The notes under the pieces are model-generated. The model was not told the origin of the DNA. It saw only the letters and a program-made list of their open reading frames with translations, and ran no database searches. Below are positions 1 to 6,168 of a stretch of 10,861 nucleotides of DNA, piece by piece; the stretch's first letter is position 1; every line of letters starts with the position of its first letter. The DNA comes from Treponema sp. (GTDB lineage Bacteria > Spirochaetota > Spirochaetia > Treponematales > Breznakiellaceae): positions 1 to 10,861 of the forward strand of contig JAIRMT010000073.1 of assembly GCA_031258505.1 (NCBI GenBank), read 5' to 3'. The translations under genes and the position numbers were made by a program.

Positions 1-853
1 CGCTGTTGTCCGCGTCCGGCAGGCCGATGTCTATAACGATAAGGGTGTTCGCGTTATATGCCCCGCTGTTGTCTCCGGGCAGGGCGCTTCCTTTTATCTC
101 GATTTTGTCCCCTTCCCCATCCGATGAAATCGCTACGTTGAACAGGGCGTGTACCGCCGCGCTTATCTCCTCGGTGTACGTTACCGCGCTTTTACCCGCC
201 TCAATAGTATCGCGGCTGCCCACGTTGTTCGGCGTCCAGATCGCGTTAAAGATGTTCATCGTGCGGAGATCATCCTCATTTTCACGATTCAGCGCCACCC
301 AGATAACTTCCTCCCCGCCGGACTCACTCCCCAATACCATCTTTGTGGTAAGAACAGAAGGCGAGCCGCCCGGAGAACTTGTTTTCACAAGCCCCACCGT
401 ACCGCTCGTATGATCGTAGTACTTTATCTCGTACTCCGGCGGCGTGGGGTCATCGGTTAGGGATTCAGACAGGGCCGCCCGGCTGAATGTTTGGCCTACT
501 GCCATGTAGGTTCCGGGAAAGTCGCGAACGCTGCCCTTACCGGACGGAGCTACAGTCAGTGTAAGGGGCAGCTCCTCGCCGGCCGTCAGGTCCTGGTTGT
601 ACGACGCTTTAACCTTGCTCCCGCTCACCGCAACATTCCAGCCGTTGCCAGACGTTCCGGCGCTGTCCACGGCCTGATCAAACGTAAATTCCAGATACTT
701 ATCGCTATCACTTGCCACCAGGTTGTTTTTCACGCTTAACAGGTCAAGCTGATCGACAGGGGCCCCGGCGCCGTGTGAGCACGCGGCCGAAAGGATGACG
801 CTCACCACCGCCATGATGGAAAGCCCGTAGAAAAAAATTCTTCTTTTTTGCAT
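1..853 (-). CDS. Putative surface lipoprotein, 3' end outside the window
   Basis: An uninterrupted reading frame of 284 codons runs from ATG at 853 to the left edge. The stop lies outside, so the gene is partial. The start is fixed by AGGAGA (859-864 on the + strand), 5 nt upstream. The N-terminus is a lipoprotein signal: basic MQKRR, a hydrophobic stretch to about residue 21, then the lipobox LSAAC with Cys25 as the predicted lipidated residue. The mature part begins with a flexible Ser/Gly/Ala linker. It continues as a secreted-type, beta-rich, acidic sequence; about residues 35-95 (LEFTFDQAV, WNVAVSGSKV) resemble a bacterial Ig-like (SbsA-type) domain, which is inference. I see no enzyme motif. 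Likely role: membrane-anchored, periplasmic or surface-exposed protein of unknown function. A strong promoter lies far upstream at 1392-1420 on the same strand. The coding frame is secure; function is open. Confidence 0.8.
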   Translation of the reverse strand, partial: MQKRRIFFYGLSIMAVVSVILSAACSHGAGAPVDQLDLLSVKNNLVASDSDKYLEFTFDQAVDSAGTSGNGWNVAVSGSKVKASYNQDLTAGEELPLTLTVAPSGKGSVRDFPGTYMAVGQTFSRAALSESLTDDPTPPEYEIKYYDHTSGTVGLVKTSSPGGSPSVLTTKMVLGSESGGEEVIWVALNRENEDDLRTMNIFNAIWTPNNVGSRDTIEAGKSAVTYTEEISAAVHALFNVAISSDGEGDKIEIKGSALPGDNSGAYNANTLIVIDIGLPDADNS

Positions 854-888
854 AATATTCTCCTGATTTAAAAAACTTGTGGGACTTG

Positions 889-941
889 CCCGCCGGTTTG
901 CCGGGGACTTCCCGGCCAGGCAGCGCCCGGCTTGCCGGCGG
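889..941. repeat. GC-rich imperfect inverted repeat in the lipoprotein leader
   Basis: The arms at about 889-905 and 926-941 share CCGCCGG and GCCGGG in inverted order around three mismatched bases. A smaller CCGGG/CCCGG hairpin (901-915) is nested inside. On the minus strand it lies in the predicted 5' leader, 35-90 nt before the lipoprotein start codon. It could fold in the mRNA or be a copy of a dispersed intergenic repeat; the window does not decide which. Confidence 0.5.
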
Positions 942-1172
942 CATTTTCCACGCTATATAATCCGCTACGCGGGTATAGCCGGTTGATACGGACGAAAGAG
1001 CCCCCCTTATTCCCCAAAATATGCGTTTTACGCCCCAAAACAGCGCCGGGAACACGAATAAGCCTCCCCGCCGCAAGCGCGCAAACAGGTTTGCCGCACG
1101 GTATCAGGATAGACTTTGTGAATAAGCCCTGTAATGAAAATGTTTTTTTTAAGACCGCTAAATATTGGGTGA

Positions 1173-1188
1173 GGGGGGGGGGGGGGGG
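1173..1188. repeat. Homopolymeric G16 tract
   Basis: Sixteen consecutive G residues on the + strand, with a run of eight T at 1143-1150 nearby. It lies between the minus-strand promoter (1392-1420) and the lipoprotein start (853), so it would be transcribed as C16. Runs of this length are prone to slipped-strand length change. In Treponema pallidum, poly-G tracts near tpr promoters are known to vary and modulate expression; a similar role here is inference. The exact length could also be an assembly artefact. Confidence 0.85.
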
Positions 1189-1275
1189 CTAAAGATTGAT
1201 CGGAAAAGCCAACGGCAGCCGTGAACGACCGGCGCTTTGGGTACAGGGCGCGGGGCATACCCGGGCAGCCGGTCT

Positions 1276-1294
1276 CCCGGCAGTAAGTGCCGGG
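1276..1294. repeat. Perfect 7-bp hairpin
   Basis: CCCGGCA (1276-1282) and TGCCGGG (1288-1294) flank a 5-base loop. It lies in the predicted lipoprotein leader, between the promoter and the G16 tract. No T run follows on either strand, so it is not a typical intrinsic terminator. Confidence 0.5.
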
Positions 1295-1322
1295 GGATTC
1301 CGCCCTCAAGCGCCGGCGTTTT

Positions 1323-1340
1323 GCGGCAAAGTCTTGCCGC
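1323..1340. repeat. Perfect 7-bp hairpin near the predicted transcript start
   Basis: GCGGCAA (1323-1329) and TTGCCGC (1334-1340) flank the loop AGTC. It would lie about 45-60 nt into the transcript from the minus-strand promoter at 1392-1420. No T run follows on either strand. Confidence 0.5.
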
Positions 1341-1391
1341 CGGATGCACTATTGTGTCCGGCCTTTTCCTAAAACCAACCATACGAAAGAT

Positions 1392-1420
1392 AGTATATCC
1401 TGAACGAATTTATTTGTCAA
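1392..1420 (-). promoter_or_regulatory. Consensus sigma70-type promoter reading leftwards
   Basis: On the minus strand a perfect -35 box TTGACA (1420-1415) is followed by a 17-base spacer and a -10 box TATACT (1397-1392). Start of transcription is expected near 1385. The only clear coding sequence downstream on this strand is the lipoprotein at 853, about 530 nt away, so the gene would have a long leader or the promoter drives an uncharacterised RNA. Confidence 0.7.
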
Positions 1421-1430
1421 CACGCAGTCC

Positions 1431-1454
1431 GCATTGCGCCTGTCGCATTGCGCC
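1431..1454. repeat. 10-bp direct repeat just upstream of the promoter
   Basis: GCATTGCGCC occurs at 1431-1440 and again at 1445-1454, separated by TGTC. Relative to the predicted leftward start near 1385 the repeats cover about -46 to -69, a usual place for an activator site. The function is inference; two copies of ten bases are seen. Confidence 0.35.
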
Positions 1455-1544
1455 ATAATTTTTCTAAGTGAAAAGAGGGGTGTACGTCAAAATAAAAATC
1501 TAGCCCAAATTATACTGGTTCTACCAAGAAACAAGGAGAACCAC

Positions 1545-1607
1545 ATGGGGTTAGACATGAAAAACAAGAAAAAGGTCTGCGGGGTATTAAACCCCAAGTC
1601 AGAATGA
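1545..1607 (+). CDS. Tiny 20-aa ORF with a strong ribosome binding site, possibly a gene remnant
   Basis: ATG at 1545 is preceded by AAGGAGAA at the right distance. The predicted peptide, MGLDMKNKKKVCGVLNPKSE, is lysine-rich and ends at TGA 1605-1607. Its start loosely resembles the N-termini of integrase-type transposases, which suggests a truncated 5' end of a mobile-element gene, but twenty residues cannot settle this. The ATG of the next small ORF overlaps its stop (ATGA). A 5-bp GGGGT/ACCCC hairpin lies inside (1581-1595). Reality as an expressed peptide is uncertain. Confidence 0.3.
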   Translation: MGLDMKNKKKVCGVLNPKSE

Positions 1608-1788
1608 AAATAATATTACAAATCCCGGTCCTTGGGCGTTTTGTACCAGGGATTGAAGCGTATTTGATACCCCGCCCGAGCCGCTGGCGTCTGTGTTCCG
1701 GCTGATTTCTCCGCCTGACATCGTAAACCTGCCGGAGACATACGCGCCTGAAACGGTATGTACCGGTTTTACCATTCACGGGCCTTGA
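1604..1788 (+). pseudogene. Possible frameshifted small gene, function unknown
   Basis: From ATG 1604 the frame reads MKIILQIPVLGRFVPGIEAY and continues to a TGA 33 residues in. A neighbouring frame opens at 1657 and stays open to TGA 1786-1788, with a protein-like sequence containing PPEPLASVFRLISPPDIVNL. A single-base indel around 1668-1680 would join the two into one polypeptide of about 60 residues. I do not recognise the product. Its end overlaps the 3' end of the convergent gene at 1769-2605. This may be the tail of the same decayed gene as the ORF at 1545. Confidence 0.3.
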
Positions 1789-2605
1789 ACCATTCGGGGC
1801 GGGCCGCGAGCCGTACAGCGTCGCCGGATTGTTCTATGACGTATATCCCCAACTCGTCCGCGAGATCCTTCGCGTCCATATCTATCATAAGCCCGGCCAT
1901 GCCCCCCAATAATTTTCTCCCCTTGTACTGGTCGGGCGGATACTTCTTTATCTGTTCCAGCCGCTTAACATGGTATTCCACGTTCTTTCTCTTTAAATGG
2001 GTCTTTACCTCTATCGCCATCACATATTCGCCGTTAAGCAGCGTTATGTCTATGTCGCCAATCGGCTCGTTTTTCTCGTTGAACAAGGGCAGATACGGGT
2101 AAAGCCTCTGGAACTCGTATTCGAAGCCGTCAAAGTGCCTCCACAAATCGGAACCGAAGAAACACTGCGCCACTTCCCCCAGGCGGTTGCTGATGCCGCC
2201 TACTTCCTTTGAAAGTTCCCTGAGGCGGCTGTCGACACCGCCTGATTCCTTTGAAAGTTCCCTGAGGTGATAGTCAACGCGGCCTACTTCCTTTGAAAGT
2301 TCCCTGACTATACGACCGGTTTCTTTCAATTCACGACCGGTTTCTTTCAGTTCCCGGTCAGCCTCTTCATGGGATTTCTGTAAGCGCCGTGTGGTCTCCT
2401 CTAACTCCCTGTCGAATTTCCGCTGGGATTCCTGTAGTTCCCGGTCAAATTTCCGCTGGGATTCCTGTAACAACCGTTCGGTTTCTTTCTGATACTCCTT
2501 AAGCTCCGCAAAGCCCGCCCATACATCGTTTAACGTTACCCTTTTTGCCTTTTTCCGTGTATACGCTCTCGTACCTTTTCCCGGTACGTTTTTGATTGTA
2601 GACAT
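1769..2605 (-). CDS. Coiled-coil protein with PD-(D/E)XK nuclease-like C-terminal domain (DUF3782-like)
   Basis: The protein has 278 residues. ATG at 2605 is preceded by AAGGAG (2614-2619 on the + strand) at good spacing. Residues 1-25 are basic. Residues 35-145 are a charged helical coiled coil built of internal repeats: two 11-residue units (46-67), two 7-residue units (87-100) and three 14-residue units (101-142). Residues 150-278 form a compact domain with GDIDITLL (D184/D186) followed by an E199-V-K201 strand, the core pattern of PD-(D/E)XK nuclease folds, then a helix rich in Lys/Arg. I associate this architecture with DUF3782-type proteins, recalled rather than searched. Probable role: DNA-binding or nuclease-like protein held as an oligomer by the coiled coil; activity is unproven. 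It is monocistronic, with its own promoter at 2626-2654, and lies beside IS debris. Confidence 0.85.
   Translation of the reverse strand: MSTIKNVPGKGTRAYTRKKAKRVTLNDVWAGFAELKEYQKETERLLQESQRKFDRELQESQRKFDRELEETTRRLQKSHEEADRELKETGRELKETGRIVRELSKEVGRVDYHLRELSKESGGVDSRLRELSKEVGGISNRLGEVAQCFFGSDLWRHFDGFEYEFQRLYPYLPLFNEKNEPIGDIDITLLNGEYVMAIEVKTHLKRKNVEYHVKRLEQIKKYPPDQYKGRKLLGGMAGLMIDMDAKDLADELGIYVIEQSGDAVRLAARPEWFKAREW
2180..2470 (-). repeat. In-frame tandem repeats of three unit sizes encoding the coiled coil
   Basis: Within the 1769-2605 gene, three consecutive 42-bp units (2180-2305) encode 14-residue repeats starting RELSKE. Two 21-bp units (2306-2347) encode 7-residue repeats starting KETGR. 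Two 33-bp units (2405-2470) encode identical 11-residue repeats starting LQESQ. Stretches of 20 or more bases are identical between the 42-bp units, for instance around 2204 and 2246. All unit sizes are multiples of three, so gain or loss of a unit keeps the frame. Confidence 0.85.
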
Positions 2606-2625
2606 AACTTATACTCCTTGATGCC

Positions 2626-2654
2626 GGTATAACAGGATGCGGGGTTTTTGTAAA
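2626..2654 (-). promoter_or_regulatory. Likely promoter of the coiled-coil/PD-(D/E)XK gene
   Basis: On the minus strand TTTACA (2654-2649, five of six consensus bases) is followed by a 17-base spacer and TATACC (2631-2626, four of six). The start would fall about 15-20 nt before the ATG at 2605, leaving a short leader with the AAGGAG site. The promoter ends only about 20 bp from the IS remnant on its other side. Confidence 0.5.
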
Positions 2655-2672
2655 GCCAACGAGCCTCCGCCA

Positions 2673-3053
2673 CAGGGCATAGTCGTTTACTTTTTCGTTA
2701 GGGGGAAAAACTGATCAGGATTTGGCGCGGGCGGCGGATTTTCTTGATGAGATAAACGACCCGCGGCGGACGGCATACGGGAATATCGGTAACGGAAACG
2801 GAGTTTCCACGATAACCGCCGTACCGAAACTGCTGGATATGCTGGACATCGTGTTTCGGGAAGACGAGTGCCGGGTAAGGACGGGGAATGCGGCGCTGAA
2901 TCTGAATATACTGCGGAAAATGGCGTTACACCGGCTGCGAAAAATGACGATGGAAAAGAAGCGGGTCAGCGCGAAACGTCGCATGATGCATGCAGCCCTC
3001 AATGAGGATTTCCTGTATCAGGCTTTGTTTGCAGAGTAAACGCCGATGCCCTA
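2673..3053 (+). mobile_element. Internally deleted ISAs1-family insertion sequence, both ends retained
   Basis: The 18-base termini at 2673-2690 and 3036-3053 are inverted repeats matching at 15 positions; both carry AGGGCAT and CGTTTAC around a 3-base divergent block. The left terminus begins CAGGG, as ISAs1-family ends do. Between them lies a 105-codon transposase remnant whose stop codon falls inside the right repeat. At 381 bp the element is far shorter than a complete member, which I recall as roughly 1.2 kb or more. I see no target-site duplication in the flanks, so the insertion is old or the flanks were rearranged. Confidence 0.7.
2722..3039 (+). pseudogene. ISAs1-family transposase remnant with internal deletion
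   Basis: The frame (TTG start at best, TAA 3037-3039) joins two separate parts of an ISAs1-type transposase. Residues 5-21, DFLDEINDPRRTAYGNI, match the family N-terminus. From about residue 37 the sequence is its C-terminus: MLDIVFREDECRVR, then GNAALNLNILRKMALHRL and a Lys/Arg-rich tail. In intact relatives the stretch before the LDIVF block reads like IENxLHWxLD and supplies the catalytic Glu. Here it reads VPKLLDMLD, so that Glu is missing, together with the whole DD-bearing centre. The protein cannot be an active transposase. Family assignment is from motif recognition and is fairly secure. Confidence 0.75.
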
Positions 3054-3071
3054 ACAGGTTATAGGTTCTAC

Positions 3072-3100
3072 TTTACAATGTTGAAAATATATACTATATT
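3072..3100 (+). promoter_or_regulatory. Promoter-like sequence upstream of the transposase stub and helicase
   Basis: TTTACA (3072-3077) and TATATT (3095-3100) are separated by exactly 17 bases, five of six consensus bases in each box. Transcription would start near 3107, almost at the ATG of the IS630-type stub (3108), and continue into the SNF2 gene about 185 bp downstream. It probably came with the mobile element, and may now serve the helicase operon. Confidence 0.5.
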
Positions 3101-3107
3101 AAGAGGT

Positions 3108-3284
3108 ATGACATACGATATGGTATTTAGAAAGCGTGTAATTAAATATAAAGATACGGGTCATATATTTGAAGAAGTATATGAAGCGTTTGGCGCTGAT
3201 TCAAAGTGGTATTCCCGGCGGAAAAAACAGCTTGAAGAGACTGGTTCTCTGGGAAATAAAATGCGGACGGGGACGTCCATCTAA
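3108..3284 (+). pseudogene. N-terminal stub of an IS630-type transposase
   Basis: From ATG 3108 the frame reads MTYDMVFRKRVIKYKDTGH, then a helix-turn-helix-like stretch and KKQLEETGSL, the usual opening of IS630/Tc1-type transposases (MTYSxxFRKKVI...GH...ETGSL). It stops at TAA 3282-3284 after 58 residues, against about 300 in the family. The adjacent frame continues with GRGRPSK, a motif often found just after ETGSL, which suggests a frameshift near 3255-3270 before the element is truncated by the helicase gene. No DDE catalytic domain remains. A longer frame from ATG 3078 adds ten residues overlapping the promoter and is less likely. Confidence 0.6.
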
Positions 3285-3291
3285 AAACACG

Positions 3292-6168
3292 ATGAATCCT
3301 ATTCAGCCAGAAACAATGGCTGCGGTCCCAAAGTCATACGCGAATCGCGCTGGAAAAGCAGGCTTCTATTTTATCATTGGACGGGAGGGAGAACGCGCCT
3401 TTCTGCGTCTGCGTTTTGGCAAGCAGGTTCCCGACTTCCATTACTATACTGGCGCGGAACGGGAAGTGCTGCGGGAATTTATGGCGCGGCAGAAAGAACG
3501 CCTCTACAGCTTTGACTTTGAGGGAAGCGTGGAAAACGAATACGTCATCTTTAACCCTGATGAGCGGCTTATTGAGCGGGCGCTCGTCGCTGGTTTGCTG
3601 CGCGACACGGAAGAAACCGCGCTTTCGCTGGCCGAAGGTGTGTACCGCTGCTGTTTGTACATTGAAGAAACAAGCGCTGTTGCAAAACAAGCGCCCAGCG
3701 CTGCCATAAATATCGCACTGGCGCTGCGGGACCAGGCGGGTGAGCTTGCCGCGTTTAGCCGGGGAACAAGAAAAGCCTCTGGAGACGAACAGACTGCACG
3801 TTTTTATATGCTATGCCCTTGTTTCGCGCTGGCCGGGGATAAGATGTTCCGCGTTGAAGACCTGGGTTCGCGCTGGGCTGAAACCGACCGCGTCGCGGCC
3901 CGCGTCCTGAAAACCGAGCTTGCGTCCCTACTTTCGCTGATATGTTCCACCTTTACTAGCCTTGAGCTTATCTACGAAGGCTGGACCATGCGGCGCATCA
4001 GACCGGCCATTGCCCTGCCCGCCTTACTGTTTAAGGAAATTGATGACTATGGCTATCTCCATGTGCGGTCATTGAGTTTTCTGCGCGGCTTCCCGTCGCA
4101 ACTGCTTGAAAACAGAGACATAGTCAGCGTGGCTGAGGTTTATGAAACCGACAAGGTTATTGGCATTGCTGAGGTAGTGTTTCCTGAGTCGCCTGAAGAC
4201 CTGTTCCGCGCTATGCTGTTCAAGGGGCGTAAAGGCGAGGCAATGGCTTCCGTGCATGAGGAAAACGGTCTTTTTATCATAGAACCGGAATTCGCTCGCA
4301 CTTTTTTTACTGAAAGCATACTTGAGCTTTCCATGCGCTTTGTTCTGCTGGAAAGCCACGTTCTCGCGGGATATAAACTTAACTTCTCAAAGCCTAAGCT
4401 CTCGTTCTCCCTGACCTCAATGGGTAAGGGGATCGACTATCTCGGAGGAAGCGCATCAGTGGAACTGAGTGGTCAGACCTTTTCCTTTGCCCGCTTCATG
4501 GCCGAATACCGCAAGTCGTCCTGCATCATGCTGGCGGATGGAACCCGCGCCTTCCCGGATAAGCGCAGCATGGACCGGCTTGAACGCCTTGTGTCCCGCA
4601 TCAAAGGCGATGAAAACGCGGTGGAGCTTTCCTACTTTGACCTGCCCCTGCTCATGGACCAAAGCGATATCGAGTTTACCGGTAAGGCTTGGGAAGAGGC
4701 GCGGGCTTTTTTCCAAGATTACAACTCTATCGCGGAACAGCCGGGCGTGTGGCCACTGGCGGGCAGCGTACTCCGGCCTTATCAGGAATATGGAGTACGC
4801 TGGCTCGACTACATGCGCCAATACCAGATGGGCGCGTGTCTCGCCGACGAGATGGGGCTGGGAAAAACCATACAGGTTATTGCCCTGCTTCGCAGCTTGT
4901 ACGCGGCAAAGGCTCAAGGACCCTGTCTCGTGTTATGCCCAAAAACCCTCGTGTTTAACTGGAAGGCGGAACTGGAACGCTTTGCTCCAGAACTGCCGGT
5001 ACTTGTGCATTACGGCACGGGACGCGATGCTTCGGCTTTTGAAAAACAGGGGAGAGAAAGCCCTTTCCGTCTCATCCTGAGTACATACGCCACCATACGT
5101 CGGGATGTTAAAGATATTAAGGACATTGAGTTTTTCTACATCATTCTCGATGAGTCGCAGAACATCAAGAATCTGGCAACCCAGACCAGCGCTGCCGTAC
5201 ATTCCCTCAAAGCCCAACACCGCCTGGCACTGAGCGGAACGCCTATTGAAAACAACCTTACCGAGCTATACAGCCTCTTCCGTTTTCTTAACCCCTCATT
5301 CTTTGGCTCCGAATCCCTGTTTAACAAGCGTTATCTGCACCCAATACAGAATAATGATGATGAGGCGCTACACGACCTGAAAAAGCGGATATACCCTTTC
5401 ATGCTCCGCCGCCTCAAGCGCGATGTGTTAAAGGACTTGCCTGCCAAAACCGAGGAAACCGCGTATATCGAGCTTGATGACGAGCATCTCACGGTCTATC
5501 ACCAGCGCAGGTTTGAGTATAAACAGCTTATCGACCGCCTTATTCAGAGTGGAGAACGGGAATTCAAAAAATCGTCATTCATTGTGCTAAAGGCGCTTAC
5601 GGAACTGCGCCGCCTTGCCAGCATTCCCGAATCTGACGGGGAATATGGCGGCCCCTCAGCCAAACGACAGTACCTCATGGACAGGGTGAGCGAGCTGGCG
5701 GAAAACAGCCACAAGTGCCTCATCTTCACCAACTTTCTCGCCACTGTTGATCTGGTGAGCCAGGACCTTGCAGGTATGGGCATACAGAACCTCTCCATGA
5801 CCGGCGCTACGCTTGACCGCCAGTCTCTGGTGCGGCGTTTCCAGACTGACGACACAGTGAAAGCCCTTATCATGACGCTGAAAACTGGCGGCACTGGTCT
5901 TAATCTTACTGCGGCGGACTACATCTTCATCCTTGACCCTTGGTGGAACAGTGCTGCTGAGAATCAAGCCATAGACCGCGCCCACCGTATCGGCCAGAAT
6001 AACCCCGTGTTCTGTTACCGGCTCATTGCCTGCGACACCATTGAGGAGCGTATCATGGAACTCCAGAAACGCAAAACCGATCTTTTCAGCGCATTACTTT
6101 CTGACGATGCCGGCGCGTTAAAGAACCTGTCTGCCGATGACGTGGCTTATCTTATGGGAGCTTCGTAA
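3292..6168 (+). CDS. SNF2-family DNA-dependent ATPase/helicase (HepA-like)
   Basis: This 958-residue protein is counted from ATG 3292. Residues 1-490 are an N-terminal region of the sort that precedes the motor in bacterial SNF2 proteins, with no named domain I can fix. The motor follows: RPYQEYGVRWL (Q motif), ADEMGLGKT with Walker A GKT at 524-526, LVLCPKTLVFNW (Ia), D620-E-S-Q623 (Walker B, DESQ rather than DEAH), LALSGTPIENNL (III), then the C-terminal lobe with IFTNF, MTLKTGGTGLNL (V) and RAHRIGQ 896-902 (VI). All ATPase motifs are present. Such proteins translocate on double-stranded DNA and remodel DNA-protein complexes; the target here is unknown. The frame stays open upstream to TTG 3169, but that part overlaps the transposase stub. 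No good ribosome site precedes 3292 or the next ATG (3316), so the start is uncertain. It shares TAATG with the next gene. Confidence 0.9.
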   Translation: MNPIQPETMAAVPKSYANRAGKAGFYFIIGREGERAFLRLRFGKQVPDFHYYTGAEREVLREFMARQKERLYSFDFEGSVENEYVIFNPDERLIERALVAGLLRDTEETALSLAEGVYRCCLYIEETSAVAKQAPSAAINIALALRDQAGELAAFSRGTRKASGDEQTARFYMLCPCFALAGDKMFRVEDLGSRWAETDRVAARVLKTELASLLSLICSTFTSLELIYEGWTMRRIRPAIALPALLFKEIDDYGYLHVRSLSFLRGFPSQLLENRDIVSVAEVYETDKVIGIAEVVFPESPEDLFRAMLFKGRKGEAMASVHEENGLFIIEPEFARTFFTESILELSMRFVLLESHVLAGYKLNFSKPKLSFSLTSMGKGIDYLGGSASVELSGQTFSFARFMAEYRKSSCIMLADGTRAFPDKRSMDRLERLVSRIKGDENAVELSYFDLPLLMDQSDIEFTGKAWEEARAFFQDYNSIAEQPGVWPLAGSVLRPYQEYGVRWLDYMRQYQMGACLADEMGLGKTIQVIALLRSLYAAKAQGPCLVLCPKTLVFNWKAELERFAPELPVLVHYGTGRDASAFEKQGRESPFRLILSTYATIRRDVKDIKDIEFFYIILDESQNIKNLATQTSAAVHSLKAQHRLALSGTPIENNLTELYSLFRFLNPSFFGSESLFNKRYLHPIQNNDDEALHDLKKRIYPFMLRRLKRDVLKDLPAKTEETAYIELDDEHLTVYHQRRFEYKQLIDRLIQSGEREFKKSSFIVLKALTELRRLASIPESDGEYGGPSAKRQYLMDRVSELAENSHKCLIFTNFLATVDLVSQDLAGMGIQNLSMTGATLDRQSLVRRFQTDDTVKALIMTLKTGGTGLNLTAADYIFILDPWWNSAAENQAIDRAHRIGQNNPVFCYRLIACDTIEERIMELQKRKTDLFSALLSDDAGALKNLSADDVAYLMGAS

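Larger units (their letters stand above)
854..1544. other. Gene-free stretch of structured, GC-rich DNA
   Basis: I find no convincing gene here. Several open frames exist on both strands, but they read through the G run as polyglycine or polyproline, lack ribosome binding sites and have no recognisable product. The stretch holds the inverted repeat at 889-941, the G16 tract, two perfect 7-bp hairpins (1276-1294 and 1323-1340), a minus-strand promoter (1392-1420) and a 10-bp direct repeat (1431-1454). The whole stretch up to about 1385 is probably the untranslated leader of the lipoprotein gene. Confidence 0.6.

Noticed and set aside
932..1192. Plus-strand ORF ending in five glycines
   Set aside because: It is generated by reading through the G16 tract, has no ribosome site and no protein-like features.
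1028..1382. Overlapping minus-strand ORFs reading polyproline through the same tract
   Set aside because: They have no ribosome binding sites and Arg/Pro/Cys-rich shadow-like composition; kept only as the idea that a leader peptide could change frame with tract length.
1753..1771. Terminator for the coiled-coil gene on the minus strand
   Set aside because: Only a 4-bp CGGT/ACCG core with a bulged flank and three T residues; too weak to call.
1510..1779. Minus-strand 89-aa ORF
   Set aside because: It has no ribosome site and a composition typical of an antisense shadow, and overlaps better-supported frames.
3169..3291. Extension of the SNF2 protein to a start at 3169 (999 aa)
   Set aside because: It would begin with TTG without a ribosome site and overlaps, in another frame, the recognisable IS630-type stub; the extra 41 residues look like a frame shadow.
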